The notes beneath the pieces were generated by a model. It was not told the origin of the DNA. It searched no databases and saw only the letters and a list, made by a program, of their open reading frames with translations. A program made the translations under genes and the position numbers. This document shows, piece after piece, positions 8,702 to 17,451 of a stretch of DNA of 64,000 nucleotides. The DNA lies in NCBI RefSeq assembly GCF_016406145.1, contig NZ_CP066306.1, positions 496,001-560,000 on the forward strand, read 5' to 3'. The stretch's first letter is position 1. The number at the start of each line of letters is the position of its first letter. This DNA comes from Pseudomonas putida (lineage in GTDB: Bacteria; Pseudomonadota; Gammaproteobacteria; Pseudomonadales; Pseudomonadaceae).

Positions 8702-10381
8702 TCAACGTTCGTGAACGTAAGTTCCCGGTGCGGCTTCACCTGCGGCATAGGCACGGTTGCCCAAACGGGCCGGCGCCTTTTTCAGGTCGCCGGCGCGCTC
8801 GCTCAGCCATGTCTGCCAATACAGCCACCAGGAGTCGGCATGCTTGTCTGCGTTCTCTTGCCAGGCCAACGCGTCGCCGGGGCGGTCTGCACCGGTCAGG
8901 AAACGCGCTTTTGGGTTACCGGGCGGGTTGAGGATGCTCTGGATGTGGCCGCTGTTGGACAGGACAAACTCGATCTTGCCGCCAAACAGGTGCGCCGAGC
9001 GGTAGCACGATTGCCACGGGGTAATATGGTCTGCGGTGCCGGCTACACTGAAGATGTCGCACTTGACCTTTTTCAGGTCGATGGCGGTCCCGCACACTTC
9101 CAGTGCATCGGCGCGGGTCAACGGATTGTTCTTGAACATCTCGATCAGGTCGCCGTGGAAGGCCGCCGGCAGGCGCGTGGTGTCGTTATTCCAGAACAGG
9201 ATGTCGAACACCGGCGGCTCGTTGCCGAGCAGGTAGTTGTTGACCCAGTAGTTCCAGATCAGGTCGTTGGGGCGCATCCAGGCGAACACTTTGGCCATGT
9301 CGCTGCCTTCGAGCACGCCTGCCTGGTAGGAGTGACGCTTGGCCGACTCGAGGGTCTGCTCGTCAACGAACAATGCGACCTGGGTATCCAGGGTGGTGTC
9401 CAGCACGCTGACCAGCAGGGTCAGGGCATTCACCTTCTTCTCGCCCAGCGCGGCGTAGTGGCCAACCAGTGCGGTGCAGGTGATGCCGCCAGAGCAGGCA
9501 CCGAGCATGTTCAGGTCCTTGCTGCCGGTAATCGCCAGGACCGCGTCGACCGCTTCCTTGAGCGCGTCGATGTAAGTCGACAGGCCCCACTCACGCTGGG
9601 CTTTGGTCGGGTTGCGCCAGCTGATGATGAAGGTCTGCTGATGCGAGCGCAGGCAGAAGCGCGCCAGGCTTTTTTCCGGGCTTAGGTCGAAGACGTAGAA
9701 CTTGTTGATCTGTGGCGGCACCACGAGCAACGGGCGGGTGTGTACCTGCTCGGTTATTGGGCTGTACTGGATCAGCTCCAGCACGTCGTTGCGGTACACC
9801 ACGGCGCCTTCGCTGGTGCCGAGGTTCTTGCCCACTTCGAAGGCGTCCATATTGACCTGGCTGGGCATGCCGCCGTTGTTGACCATGTCCTTGGCCAGGT
9901 TGGACAGGCCGTCGAGCAGGCTCTTGCCGCCAGTTTCGAAGAAGCGTTTGACCGCCGCCGGGTTGGATAGGGTATTGGTCGGCGCCATGGCTTCGGTCAT
10001 CAGGTTGATGACGAATTGCCCGCGGCTGATGTCCTGGGGCGACAGGTCGCTGTTGCCGATCCAGTCCTGCAGCTCCTTGCGCCAGGCCAGATAGGTTTGC
10101 AGGTAGCGGCGGTACAGCGGGTTCTTGCTCCAGGCCGGGTCCTGGAAGCGACGGTCGTCGCCCTCGGGGGCGAGGCTGGACTTGCCCAGCAGCACGTTTT
10201 TCAGCTCCAGGCCGAAATGTGCCACGTGTTTGGCGCTGTGCAGCGGCTGGCGCATGGCCTGGCGCAGCACGGTACGCGCAGAGCTCAGCAGGTCCTTGCG
10301 GCGGATGCCGATGACCGGGTTCAGGCCCAGGGTGTTGTCCGAGGCTTGCCGCTGCAACTCATCGTTGTTCTTGTTACTCAT
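8702..10381 (-). CDS. phaC1: Class II PHA synthase 1
   Basis: This is the main medium-chain-length PHA synthase, polymerising (R)-3-hydroxyacyl-CoA. The 559-residue product has the GACSG box with Cys296 as nucleophile, the TADHITPW Asp segment and the SGHIQSILNPPGNP His segment. It is the first gene of the phaC1ZC2D operon, with an ACGGAG ribosome site. Codons 3-6 form an A-rich Crc/Hfq-type motif, and the 352-bp upstream gap holds a palindrome and a possible sigma-54 promoter (described separately). Confidence 0.97.
   Translation of the reverse strand: MSNKNNDELQRQASDNTLGLNPVIGIRRKDLLSSARTVLRQAMRQPLHSAKHVAHFGLELKNVLLGKSSLAPEGDDRRFQDPAWSKNPLYRRYLQTYLAWRKELQDWIGNSDLSPQDISRGQFVINLMTEAMAPTNTLSNPAAVKRFFETGGKSLLDGLSNLAKDMVNNGGMPSQVNMDAFEVGKNLGTSEGAVVYRNDVLELIQYSPITEQVHTRPLLVVPPQINKFYVFDLSPEKSLARFCLRSHQQTFIISWRNPTKAQREWGLSTYIDALKEAVDAVLAITGSKDLNMLGACSGGITCTALVGHYAALGEKKVNALTLLVSVLDTTLDTQVALFVDEQTLESAKRHSYQAGVLEGSDMAKVFAWMRPNDLIWNYWVNNYLLGNEPPVFDILFWNNDTTRLPAAFHGDLIEMFKNNPLTRADALEVCGTAIDLKKVKCDIFSVAGTADHITPWQSCYRSAHLFGGKIEFVLSNSGHIQSILNPPGNPKARFLTGADRPGDALAWQENADKHADSWWLYWQTWLSERAGDLKKAPARLGNRAYAAGEAAPGTYVHER
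10362..10377 (-). promoter_or_regulatory. Crc/Hfq-type A-rich motif at the phaC1 start
   Basis: The mRNA reads AACAAGAACAAC from codon 3 to codon 6, matching the AANAANAA catabolite-activity motif bound by Hfq with Crc in pseudomonads. It overlaps the translation initiation region, where binding would block ribosomes. Crc repression of phaC1 has been reported in P. putida; the assignment here is from sequence. Confidence 0.6.
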
Positions 10382-10407
10382 CTACGACGCTCCGTTGTCC
10401 TGAGACG

Positions 10408-10452
10408 AGTACCGGTTTGCTGTGGCAAATGCACAGTCGACAGCCCGGTACT
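10408..10452 (-). promoter_or_regulatory. Palindrome in the phaC1 leader
   Basis: AGTACCGG (10408-10415) pairs with CCGGTACT (10445-10452), and inside it GCTGT (10419-10423) pairs with ACAGC (10440-10444), interrupted only by a 3-nt bulge. It lies 27 bp upstream of the phaC1 ATG. It may be an operator, for instance for PhaD, or a 5'-leader hairpin; the sequence alone does not decide. Confidence 0.5.
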
Positions 10453-10600
10453 GCTACTCGGGTGACCAGTGATAAGGAACAGCGGTGCTGCGGGCCGGAT
10501 GCAATCGGCGATGAGCTGCGGGGGAATCTGCGTGTGAAGACAGCCTGCTTTCGCTCGCGACCTCTACATACCAGCCATGCCCTGACTGCCTTCAAAGCAA

Positions 10601-10616
10601 TGCAGGGAACTTGCCA
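10601..10616 (-). promoter_or_regulatory. Possible sigma-54 promoter for phaC1
   Basis: On the minus strand the sequence TGGCAAGTTCCCTGCA has the -24 GG and -12 GC with exactly ten bases between them, and matches most of the TGGCACG-N4-TTGC consensus. It would start transcription about 205 bases before phaC1. A sigma-54 promoter has been proposed for phaC1 in P. aeruginosa, and PHA formation responds to nitrogen supply. Confidence 0.5.
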
Positions 10617-10733
10617 GCTCCATTGGTTACCCGACTTTCATGTAATGCGCAAGACAGCCCTTGAATGAGCTGTCTGTAGGGCATTCAAGCAGATGAGATT
10701 AGAAAATGCGCTCTAAAGCGTGGAAGGCTTGAG

Positions 10734-11111
10734 CTAGAGCATCAGTTTGACCACTGTTTCGGCAGGATCGCGGGATTTGCCGGCCTTGTGCAACTCATCG
10801 AGGTACTCGGCCCAGAGTTGTTCCTGCCGCAGGCACAGCTGCTCCAGGTATTCCCAGGTGAACAAACCGCTGTCATGGCCGTCGTCGAAGGTCAGTTTCA
10901 GTGCATATTGGCCAGCGGGCTCAAGGCCGCTGAGGCCGACATTGATTTTGCCGAATTGCAGGATGGGGTTGCCGTGGCCCTGGACCTCGGCGGAGGGGGA
11001 GTGCACGCGCAGAAATTCTGCGGGCAGGTGGTAGACCTCGTCGGGGCCATAGGTAAGGCTGAGGGTCTTGGAGGCTTTATGCAGGTTGATGGCGGTGGGC
11101 ATGCGGGCCAT
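10734..11111 (-). CDS. DUF971 (GBBH-like N-terminal domain) protein
   Basis: The 125-residue protein is almost entirely a DUF971 domain, the N-terminal domain also found in gamma-butyrobetaine hydroxylases. Recognisable features are LTYGPDEVYHLPAEFLRVHSP and the FDDGHDSGLFTWEYL segment. There is no attached oxygenase domain, so no catalytic role can be assigned. Its position downstream of hslU is typical of Pseudomonas. Start chosen at 11111, with an AGAAGAG ribosome site; an ATG three codons in is the alternative. Confidence 0.85.
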   Translation of the reverse strand: MARMPTAINLHKASKTLSLTYGPDEVYHLPAEFLRVHSPSAEVQGHGNPILQFGKINVGLSGLEPAGQYALKLTFDDGHDSGLFTWEYLEQLCLRQEQLWAEYLDELHKAGKSRDPAETVVKLML

Positions 11112-11132
11112 GGTCTAAATCTCTTCTGAGCG

Positions 11133-11277
11133 ACAAGCTTCAAGCTTCAAGCTTCAAGCTTCAAGCTTCAAGCTGCAAGAAGTGATATTGGAGCCACCAT
11201 GGAGCGATCATGTGAACGCAGTGCTGCAAGCGACGCCAAACAGCTTGTCGCTTGCAGCTTGCAGCTTGCCGCTTACA
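11133..11277. repeat. Inverted AAGCTNC heptamer element, copy 2
   Basis: The left arm is an almost perfect tandem array of about five AAGCTTC heptamers ending in AAGCTGCAAG. The right arm, about 80 bp away, reads CAGCTTGTCGCTTGCAGCTTGCAGCTTGCCGCTT, the inverse units. It fills the gap between the hslU stop and the DUF971 gene. It has the longest tandem run of the eight copies. Confidence 0.85.
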
Positions 11278-12616
11278 GAATGTAGCGCGACAGGTCTTCG
11301 TTCTGCGCCAGCTCACCCAGATGGCCGTTCACGTAAGCTGCGTCGATCTGGATCGGCGCTTCATCATGTGCGCTGGCCAGGTCGCCGGCACTGAACGACA
11401 CCTCTTCGAGCAGGCGCTCGAGCAGGGTGTGCAGGCGGCGGGCACCGATGTTTTCGGTCTTCTCGTTGACCTGGTAGGCGATCTCGGCCAGGCGCTTGAT
11501 ACCGTCGGCTTTAAACTCGATGTTCAGCCCTTCGGTCTTGAGCAGCTCTCGGTACTGTTCGGTCAGCGAAGCGTGCGGCTCCTGCAGGATTCGCTCGAAG
11601 TCTTCCGGGGTCAGCGCCTTGAGTTCCACGCGAATCGGCAGGCGGCCTTGCAGCTCAGGGACCAGGTCGCTCGGTTTGCTCAGGTGGAACGCGCCGGAGG
11701 CGATGAACAGGATGTGGTCGGTCTTGACCATGCCCAGCTTGGTGTTGACGGTGCAGCCTTCGATCAGCGGCAGCAGGTCGCGCTGCACGCCTTCACGGGA
11801 CACATCAGCGCCGCCGACGTTGCCACGCTTGGCCACCTTGTCGATTTCGTCGATGAACACGATGCCGTGTTGCTCGACCGCTTCCAGGGCCTTTGCCTTC
11901 AAGTCATCATCGTTGACCAGGCGGCTCGCTTCTTCGTCGCGAACCATCTTCAACGCTTCCTTGACCTTGAGCTTGCGCGCCTTGCGCTTGCCCTTGCCCA
12001 TGTTGGCGAACAGGCTCTGCAGCTGGTTGGTCATCTCTTCCATGCCTGGCGGCGCGGCGATTTCGACGCCGACGGCATCGGCCACCTCGATTTCGATTTC
12101 CTTGTCGTCCAGCTGGCCTTCACGCAGGCGCTTGCGGAACAGCTGGCGAGTATTGGAGTCGCTGCTGGTCTGCGCGGCTTCCTCGCTGAAGCTGGTGACC
12201 CGGGCTTGCGGCAGCAGTGCGTCGAGAATACGGTCTTCGGCGGCATCTTCGGCGCGGTGGCGCACGCGGATGATCTCTTGCTCACGCAGCATCTTCATGG
12301 CGGCGTCGGCCAGGTCGCGGATGATCGACTCGACATCGCGGCCAACGTAGCCCACCTCGGTGAACTTGGTTGCCTCGACCTTGAGGAATGGTGCGTTTGC
12401 CAGCTTGGCCAGGCGGCGGGCAATTTCGGTCTTGCCGACGCCGGTGGGGCCGATCATCAGGATGTTCTTCGGGGTCACCTCGGCACGCAGCTCGGCTGGC
12501 AGCTGCATCCGCCGCCAGCGGTTGCGCAGGGCGATGGCCACGGCGCGCTTGGCGTCGTCCTGGCCGATGATGTGGCGGTTGAGTTCGTGGACAATCTCGC
12601 GGGGGGTCATGGACAT
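11273..12616 (-). CDS. hslU: ATP-dependent protease ATPase subunit HslU
   Basis: HslU (ClpY) is the hexameric AAA+ unfoldase that feeds substrates to the HslV peptidase. The 447-residue product has Walker A GPTGVGKT at residues 56-63, a Walker B segment [12 protein letters not shown], an extended I-domain between them, and the C-terminal tail DLSRYIL that docks into HslV. An in-frame extension to 12667 exists, but the ATG at 12616 gives the standard [18 protein letters not shown] start. It lies downstream of hslV in a heat-shock operon. Confidence 0.97.
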   Translation of the reverse strand: MSMTPREIVHELNRHIIGQDDAKRAVAIALRNRWRRMQLPAELRAEVTPKNILMIGPTGVGKTEIARRLAKLANAPFLKVEATKFTEVGYVGRDVESIIRDLADAAMKMLREQEIIRVRHRAEDAAEDRILDALLPQARVTSFSEEAAQTSSDSNTRQLFRKRLREGQLDDKEIEIEVADAVGVEIAAPPGMEEMTNQLQSLFANMGKGKRKARKLKVKEALKMVRDEEASRLVNDDDLKAKALEAVEQHGIVFIDEIDKVAKRGNVGGADVSREGVQRDLLPLIEGCTVNTKLGMVKTDHILFIASGAFHLSKPSDLVPELQGRLPIRVELKALTPEDFERILQEPHASLTEQYRELLKTEGLNIEFKADGIKRLAEIAYQVNEKTENIGARRLHTLLERLLEEVSFSAGDLASAHDEAPIQIDAAYVNGHLGELAQNEDLSRYIL

Positions 12617-12692
12617 GATGAAAATGGTCCTCGAGCGGAGTGAATCAGCGTGGAAAAGCCCCATCACCGGGACGGGGCGCCAGAACAGCTGA

Positions 12693-13223
12693 TCACTCGG
12701 CCAGGTCCTGCTCCTCGATGGTCAGGTTGTGGTTGGTGAACACGCAAATGTCACCGGCGATGTTCAGGGCGGTTTCGGCGATTTCGCGGGCCGAAAGATC
12801 AGTCTTGTTCAACAGGGCGCGTGCCGCGGCCTGGGCGTAGGCGCCGCCGGAGCCCATGGCGATCAGGCCGTCCTCTGGCTCGACCACGTCACCGTTGCCG
12901 GTGATGATCAGCGATGCGTCCTTGTTGGCCACGGCCAGCATGGCCTCCAGGCGGCTCAGGGAACGGTCGGTACGCCATTCTTTGGCCAGCTCAACGGCGG
13001 CACGTACCAAATGCCCGGAGTGTTTCTGCAGTTGGGCTTCGAAGCGCTCGAACAGGGTGAACGCGTCGGCGGTGGCGCCTGCGAAACCGGCGATGACCTC
13101 ACCGTTGTAAAGGCGCCGCACCTTTTTGGCGTTGCCTTTCATGACGGTGTTGCCGAGAGATACCTGGCCGTCGCCGCCCATGACGACTTTGCCGTGACGG
13201 CGGACAGAAACGATGGTGGTCAA
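12693..13223 (-). CDS. hslV: ATP-dependent protease peptidase subunit HslV
   Basis: HslV (ClpQ) is a proteasome-like threonine peptidase. The mature N terminus is [21 protein letters not shown], with the catalytic Thr exposed after removal of the initiator residue. That fixes translation at a TTG codon at 13223, preceded by GGAGA with an 8-base gap; an ATG at 13271 would bury the catalytic Thr behind 17 residues. Length is 176 residues, the family norm. It heads the hslVU operon behind a sigma-32-type promoter. Confidence 0.96.
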   Translation of the reverse strand: MTTIVSVRRHGKVVMGGDGQVSLGNTVMKGNAKKVRRLYNGEVIAGFAGATADAFTLFERFEAQLQKHSGHLVRAAVELAKEWRTDRSLSRLEAMLAVANKDASLIITGNGDVVEPEDGLIAMGSGGAYAQAAARALLNKTDLSAREIAETALNIAGDICVFTNHNLTIEEQDLAE

Positions 13224-13269
13224 GGGGAGAGTCTCCACGCAGCGGGGCAAAATTGCCTGATGCTGACTC

Positions 13270-13297
13270 ATATGGGGGTGGGGGGAAGGATTTCAAC
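13270..13297 (-). promoter_or_regulatory. Sigma-32 heat-shock promoter of hslVU
   Basis: On the minus strand GTTGAAA and CCCCATAT are separated by 13 bases, closely matching the RpoH consensus CTTGAAA-N11-16-CCCCATNT. It lies about 47 bp upstream of the hslV TTG. HslVU is a standard heat-shock operon, so promoter and gene agree. Confidence 0.85.
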
Positions 13298-13342
13298 CGA
13301 GGGGGATGAATGGTTGCTATCAGCCTGTGCGGGGCGCGGTTG

Positions 13343-13462
13343 CTGTAGGAGCGGCCTTGTGTCGCGAAAGGGCCGCAAAGCGGCCCCAAGATCCCGGCAC
13401 TATTCGGAAATTCCCGGGGCTGCTTCGCACCCCTTTCGCGACATAAGGCCGCTCCTACAGCG
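13343..13462. repeat. Inverted pair of GGAGCGGCCTTGTGTCGCG repeats
   Basis: CTGTAGGAGCGGCCTTGTGTC with an adjoining internal GGGCCGC/GCGGCCC hairpin is followed about 60 bp later by its near reverse complement, ending GGCCGCTCCTACAG. It lies between the pyrC' stop and the hslV promoter. The same family recurs at 29967-30083 and 54648-54745. Confidence 0.9.
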
Positions 13463-13476
13463 AGCGGTTTGCTTAC

Positions 13477-14748
13477 TCAGCCCTCGTGGCAGACGTGCCC
13501 GTCGACCACGGTGTAACGCACCGCGCCGGGCAGGCAGTGGCCGATGAACGGGCAGTTGTCGCCGCGCGAGTACCACTGTTCGCCGGCAACCGTCGAGGCC
13601 GTGGCATCGAACAGCACCAGGTCTGCCGCACCACCCAACTTCAGTTCACCCGCCGGCAGGCGCATGGCAGCGGCCGGGCCGCTGGTCAGGCGGGCGAGCA
13701 GGGTCTGCAGGTCGAGCAGGCCATCATCGACCAGCGTCATGGCCAATGGCAGCAGCAGCTCGACGCTGCTGATACCTGGCTCGGTGGCACCGAACGGGGC
13801 CAGCTTGGCATCGCGCTCGTGCGGCTGGTGATGGCTGGAGATCGCCTGGATCACACCTGATCTGACTGCTTCGCGCAAGCCATCGCGGTCGGCGGCGCTA
13901 CGCAGTGGCGGCTGCACGTGGTAGAGGCTTGAGAACTCCCGCAGCGACTCGTCGGTGAGGATCAGCTGGTACAACGCCACATCGGCGGTCACCGGCAGGC
14001 CGAGTTGTTGGGCTTGGGCGATCAGCCGCGCGCCACGGGCGCTGGTGATCTGTGTGAAGTGCGCACGTACGCCGGCCTGTTCTACAAGCAGCAGATTGCG
14101 CGCCAGGGCCACGGTCTCGGCGGTTTCCGGGATGCCGGGCAGGCCGAGGAAACTGGCCATCGCGCCTTCATGGGCCAGGCCGCCCAGGGCCAGGTCGCGG
14201 TCCTGGGAGTGGAAGACCACGGTCAGGTCGAAGGTGGCAGCGTATTCCAGGGCACGGGCCAGGGTACGGTTGTTGGGGATTTCTTTCAGGCCGTTGCCGA
14301 AGGCTACGCAACCGGTGTCACGCAGGGCGACCAGTTCGGCCAGTTGCTCGCCTTCCAGGCCCTTGGTCAGGGCGCCGATGGGGTAGACCTTGCTGTTGCC
14401 GGCTTCGCGGGCGCGGTCGAGGATCAGCTCGGCCACTGCCGAGGTATCGAGCACCGGCTTGGTCTGCGGTGGGCAGCACAGGCTGGTGACGCCACCGGCC
14501 ACGGCGGCACGGGTTTCACTGGCAATGGTGCCCTTGCGGCTGTAACCCGGCTCGCGCAGCGATACGCCGAGGTCGACCAGGCCGGGTGCGGCGATCAGGC
14601 CATTTGCCTGGATTGTACGGCTGGCGCTGAAGCCGGCCGGGGCCGCGCCGATGGCGGCAATGCGGCCACCGTCCAGGTGCAGGTCGGTGACTTGGTCCAG
14701 GCCACTCTTGGGGTCGATGACCCGGGCGCCAAGAATGCTGAGGGTCAC
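13477..14748 (-). CDS. pyrC': Dihydroorotase-like, catalytically inactive subunit PyrC'
   Basis: A 423-residue amidohydrolase-fold protein homologous to dihydroorotase. It lacks the metal-binding HxH of active enzymes: where D-x-H-x-H is expected it reads [12 protein letters not shown]. In Pseudomonas such PyrC' (PyrX) subunits do not catalyse but are needed to assemble aspartate transcarbamoylase as a dodecamer with PyrB. Consistent with that, its start overlaps the pyrB stop by four bases (14745-14748). Confidence 0.93.
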
Positions 14749-15749
14749 TGGGCGTTCTCCTGGTCGAGTTGACGTTGCGTGTTCTGCCCGCTCATGGCCA
14801 TGGACAGCACCGCCATGCGCACGGCGATGCCGTAGGTGACCTGGTTGAGGATCACCGAATGTTTGCCGTCAGCCACCGCCGACTCGATCTCCACGCCGCG
14901 GTTGATCGGTCCAGGGTGCATGACGATGGCGTCCGGCTTGGCGCCGGCAAGGCGCGCGGTGGTCAGGCCGAACAGGCGGTAGAACTCACCCTCGCTGGGC
15001 AGCAGGCCGCCGGCCATGCGTTCACGCTGCAGGCGCAGCATGATCACCACATCGACGTCCTTCAGGCCTTCGGTGAGGTCGGTGTAGACCTTCACGCCGT
15101 ATTGCTCGATACCGATCGGGATCAGGGTTTTCGGGCCGATCACGCGGATGTCCGGGCAGCCCAGCGCCTTGAGCGCGAGCATGTCGGAGCGTGCCACACG
15201 CGAGTGCAGGATATCGCCAACGATCGCCACGGACAGGTTCTCGAAGCTGCCTTTGTGGCGGCGGATGGTCAGCATGTCGAGCATGCCTTGGGTAGGGTGC
15301 GCATGGCGGCCGTCACCGCCGTTGATCACCGCGACATCCGGGCATACATGCTCGGCGATGAAGTGCGCGGCACCCGAGTCGGAGTGGCGCACGACGAACA
15401 TGTCGGCGGCCATGGCTTCGAGGTTGCGCAAGGTGTCGAACAGGGTTTCGCCCTTGCTGGTCGAGGAGGTCGACACATTCAGGCTGATAACGTCGGCCGA
15501 CAGGCGCTGGGCGGCCAGTTCGAAGGTGGTGCGGGTGCGGGTCGAGTTTTCGAAGAACACGTTGCACACGGTCTTGCCGCGCAGCAACGGGACTTTCTTG
15601 ACGGCCCGTGCGCCGACTTCGAGGAACGAGTCGGCGGTGTCGAGGATCTCGGTGAGCAGTTCGCGGGGCAAACCGTCGAGCGAGAGGAAGTGGCGCAGCT
15701 GGCCCTGATCATTGAGCTGCAGCGGGCGCTTGGCGTCGATTGGCGTCAT
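14745..15749 (-). CDS. pyrB: Aspartate carbamoyltransferase catalytic subunit
   Basis: PyrB condenses carbamoyl phosphate with aspartate, the committed step of pyrimidine synthesis. The 334-residue product has the carbamoyl-phosphate loop STRTR at residues 69-73, followed by FELAAQRL, and HPGPINRG towards the C terminus. The chosen ATG gives [16 protein letters not shown], the long N-terminal extension typical of Pseudomonas PyrB, where nucleotides bind. An in-frame extension to 15800 runs close to the pyrR end and is not needed. Confidence 0.97.
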
Positions 15750-15762
15750 CGCGAGTGGACTC

Positions 15763-16281
15763 TTAAAGGGCGGAAGCGGTGGCGAGGTCCTGGCGCTCAA
15801 GTGCGAGCGGTGCGGGGCCGGTCAATTTTACCCGTTCATGGGCGGCCAGTGACAGGGTTGCACCCAGCACGTTAGGGCGGATCGGCAGTTCGCCGGCGTC
15901 CAGGTCAAGCAGGCAGACCAGGGTCACGCTGGCCGGGCGCCCGTAATCGAACAGTTCGTTGAGCGCGGCGCGAATGGTGCGGCCGCTCATCAGTACGTCG
16001 TCGATCAGTACCAGGTGCTGGCCTTCGACCTCGAACGGCAGCTCTGACGGGCGCACTTGCGGGTGCAGGCCGTTCTGGCTGAAGTCGTCGCGGTAGAACG
16101 ACACGTCCAGGGTGCCCAGTGGGCTGGTATCGCCCAGTTCCTGCTGCAGGGCCTGGGCTACCCAGACGCCGCCGGTGCGGATGCCGATGTAGCGCGGCTC
16201 GGTGATGCCGCGGCGGGCGAGATGGGCGCGAAGGTCGACAGCCATCTGCCGGATCAGGTCGGCGGGATTGGGTAGGCTCAT
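15763..16281 (-). CDS. pyrR: Bifunctional pyrimidine regulator / uracil phosphoribosyltransferase family protein
   Basis: PyrR belongs to the phosphoribosyltransferase family and in pseudomonads is linked to regulation of pyrimidine genes. The 172-residue product has the PRPP-binding loop [12 protein letters not shown] at residues 91-102 and the IGIRTGG segment near residue 35. It starts at the ATG at 16281, 49 bp after ruvX, and precedes pyrB by 13 bp. I cannot tell from sequence whether it acts by RNA binding, as in Bacillus. Confidence 0.94.
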
Positions 16282-16330
16282 TGCGTGTCTCCAGGAGGGC
16301 GCCGGGTTGGCGCGACGGCAAAGCGGAAAA

Positions 16331-16756
16331 TTAGGTGTTGGCCTCCAGCCAGCCTTGCAGTAGCAGGGCCGCGGCGATGGCATCGACCGGATTGTCACGG
16401 TAGCTGCCGCGCTGGCCGCCACGGGCCATGCGCTCACCCTTGGCCTCGAAGGTGGTCAGGCGTTCATCGTGGGTGTGCACCGGCAGGTTGAAGCGGCCGT
16501 TGAGGCGACGGGCGAACTTTTCGGCGCGGGCGCTCATTTCGCTTGGCGTGCCGTCCATGTTCAGCGGCAGGCCGACAACGATGGCGTCGGGCTTCCACTC
16601 ATTGATCAGCTTTTCCACCTGGGCCCAGTCCGGCACGCCATTCTGCGCTTTGAGCGTGCACAGCTCACGTGCCTGACCGGTCACTACCTGGCCGACGGCC
16701 ACGCCAATCTGTTTGCTGCCGTAGTCGAAGCCCAGCAGCAGGCGCAGCTCGGCCAT
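16331..16756 (-). CDS. ruvX: Putative pre-16S rRNA nuclease / Holliday junction resolvase-like protein
   Basis: YqgF/RuvX-family protein with an RNase H-like fold, implicated in processing the 5' end of 16S rRNA. The 141-residue product shows the [13 protein letters not shown] signature near the N terminus (first acidic residue), [11 protein letters not shown] in the middle and DERLTTFEA later. The start overlaps the algH stop by one base. Confidence 0.94.
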   Translation of the reverse strand: MAELRLLLGFDYGSKQIGVAVGQVVTGQARELCTLKAQNGVPDWAQVEKLINEWKPDAIVVGLPLNMDGTPSEMSARAEKFARRLNGRFNLPVHTHDERLTTFEAKGERMARGGQRGSYRDNPVDAIAAALLLQGWLEANT

Positions 16757-17325
16757 CAGGCGTGGCCCGCCTGGCTGGTCAGCAGGCTGAGGTTGATGCC
16801 CAGACTGGCGGCTGCGGCTCCCAGGCGCTGTTCACTGGCCAGGCCAAAAATGATGTCTGGGTCGAACGGGCAGTTCAGCCAGGCGTTGTCGGCGAGTTCC
16901 GCCTCCAGTTGCCCCGCTTCCCAGCCGGCATAGCCCAGGGTGATCAGGCTCTTTTGTGGCCCGACACCTTCGGCGATGGCGAACAGCACATCCTGCGAGG
17001 TGGACAACGACAGGCCCTGCAGCTCGACAGTGGCCTGGTAGCTGCATTCGCTGCTGTGCAGTACGAAGCCGCGGTCGGTCTGCACCGGGCCACCCTGGTA
17101 GATCGGCACCTGCAGGGTGCTGGCCGGCGGTTCCTCGTCCGGGCGCAACTGCTCGAGAATGTCCGCCAGGTTCAGCTCCTGAGGTCGATTGACCACCAGG
17201 CCCATGGCGCCATTGGCGTTGTGCTCGACGATGTACGTGAGGGTCTGGGCGAAGTTCGGATCGGCCATGTGCGGCATGGCGATCAGGAACTGATGCTTGA
17301 GGTAGCTCGGGGCGAGGGTTTTCAT
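16756..17325 (-). CDS. algH: YqgE/AlgH family protein
   Basis: The 189-residue product is a UPF0301 (YqgE/AlgH) protein; AlgH was named for an effect on alginate genes in P. aeruginosa, but the biochemical role is unresolved. It starts MKTLAPSYLKHQFLIAMPHMADPNF and contains the conserved YIVEHNANGAMGLVVN and VYQGGPVQ-type (here IYQGGPVQTDRGFVLH) segments. It forms the start of the algH-ruvX-pyrR-pyrB-pyrC' run. Confidence 0.94.
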   Translation of the reverse strand: MKTLAPSYLKHQFLIAMPHMADPNFAQTLTYIVEHNANGAMGLVVNRPQELNLADILEQLRPDEEPPASTLQVPIYQGGPVQTDRGFVLHSSECSYQATVELQGLSLSTSQDVLFAIAEGVGPQKSLITLGYAGWEAGQLEAELADNAWLNCPFDPDIIFGLASEQRLGAAAASLGINLSLLTSQAGHA

Positions 17326-17365
17326 GGGGGATAGTGTGGCGCCAGGTGGCGAGGCTGACAAGGCA

Positions 17366-17451
17366 TTCAAGCTTTAAGCTACAAGCTGCAAGCTACAAGA
17401 AAAAGCGATCAGTGAGTACCATGCTTTTTCTTGCAGCTTGCATCTCAGTTA
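17366..17451. repeat. Inverted AAGCTNC heptamer element, copy 3
   Basis: The left arm is TCAAGCTTTAAGCTACAAGC and further units, then AAGAAAAAGC. After 16 bases the right arm begins GCTTTTTCTTGCAGCTTGCA. The inner AAGAAAAAGC/GCTTTTTCTT hairpin is perfect and ends in an A/T run on either strand, like a bidirectional terminator. It lies between the algH start and the tonB stop. Confidence 0.85.

Larger units (their letters stand above)
10382..10733. other. 352-bp gap upstream of phaC1, no gene seen
   Basis: No convincing gene lies here; the short open frames lack ribosome sites and recognisable sequence. From the phaC1 side the gap holds a leader palindrome (10408-10452), a sigma-54-like promoter (10601-10616) and, near the DUF971 gene stop, an inverted repeat with GACAGC/GCTGTC arms nested with CTTGAATG/CATTCAAG (about 10650-10695). 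That last repeat lacks a T-run, so it is not an obvious terminator. Confidence 0.6.

Noticed and set aside
10417..10668. 83-codon open frame upstream of phaC1
   Set aside because: No ribosome site, no recognisable sequence, and it runs through the sigma-54-like site and leader palindrome.
11133..11277. Short regular repeats that could suggest a CRISPR array
   Set aside because: The units are 7-bp tandem heptamers without unique spacers, and no cas genes are present. They belong to the intergenic heptamer family.
11252..12643. 463-codon open frame antisense to hslU
   Set aside because: It mirrors the hslU gene, with high-GC third-position bias creating a long antisense frame. The translation has no recognisable domain, and hslU is certain.
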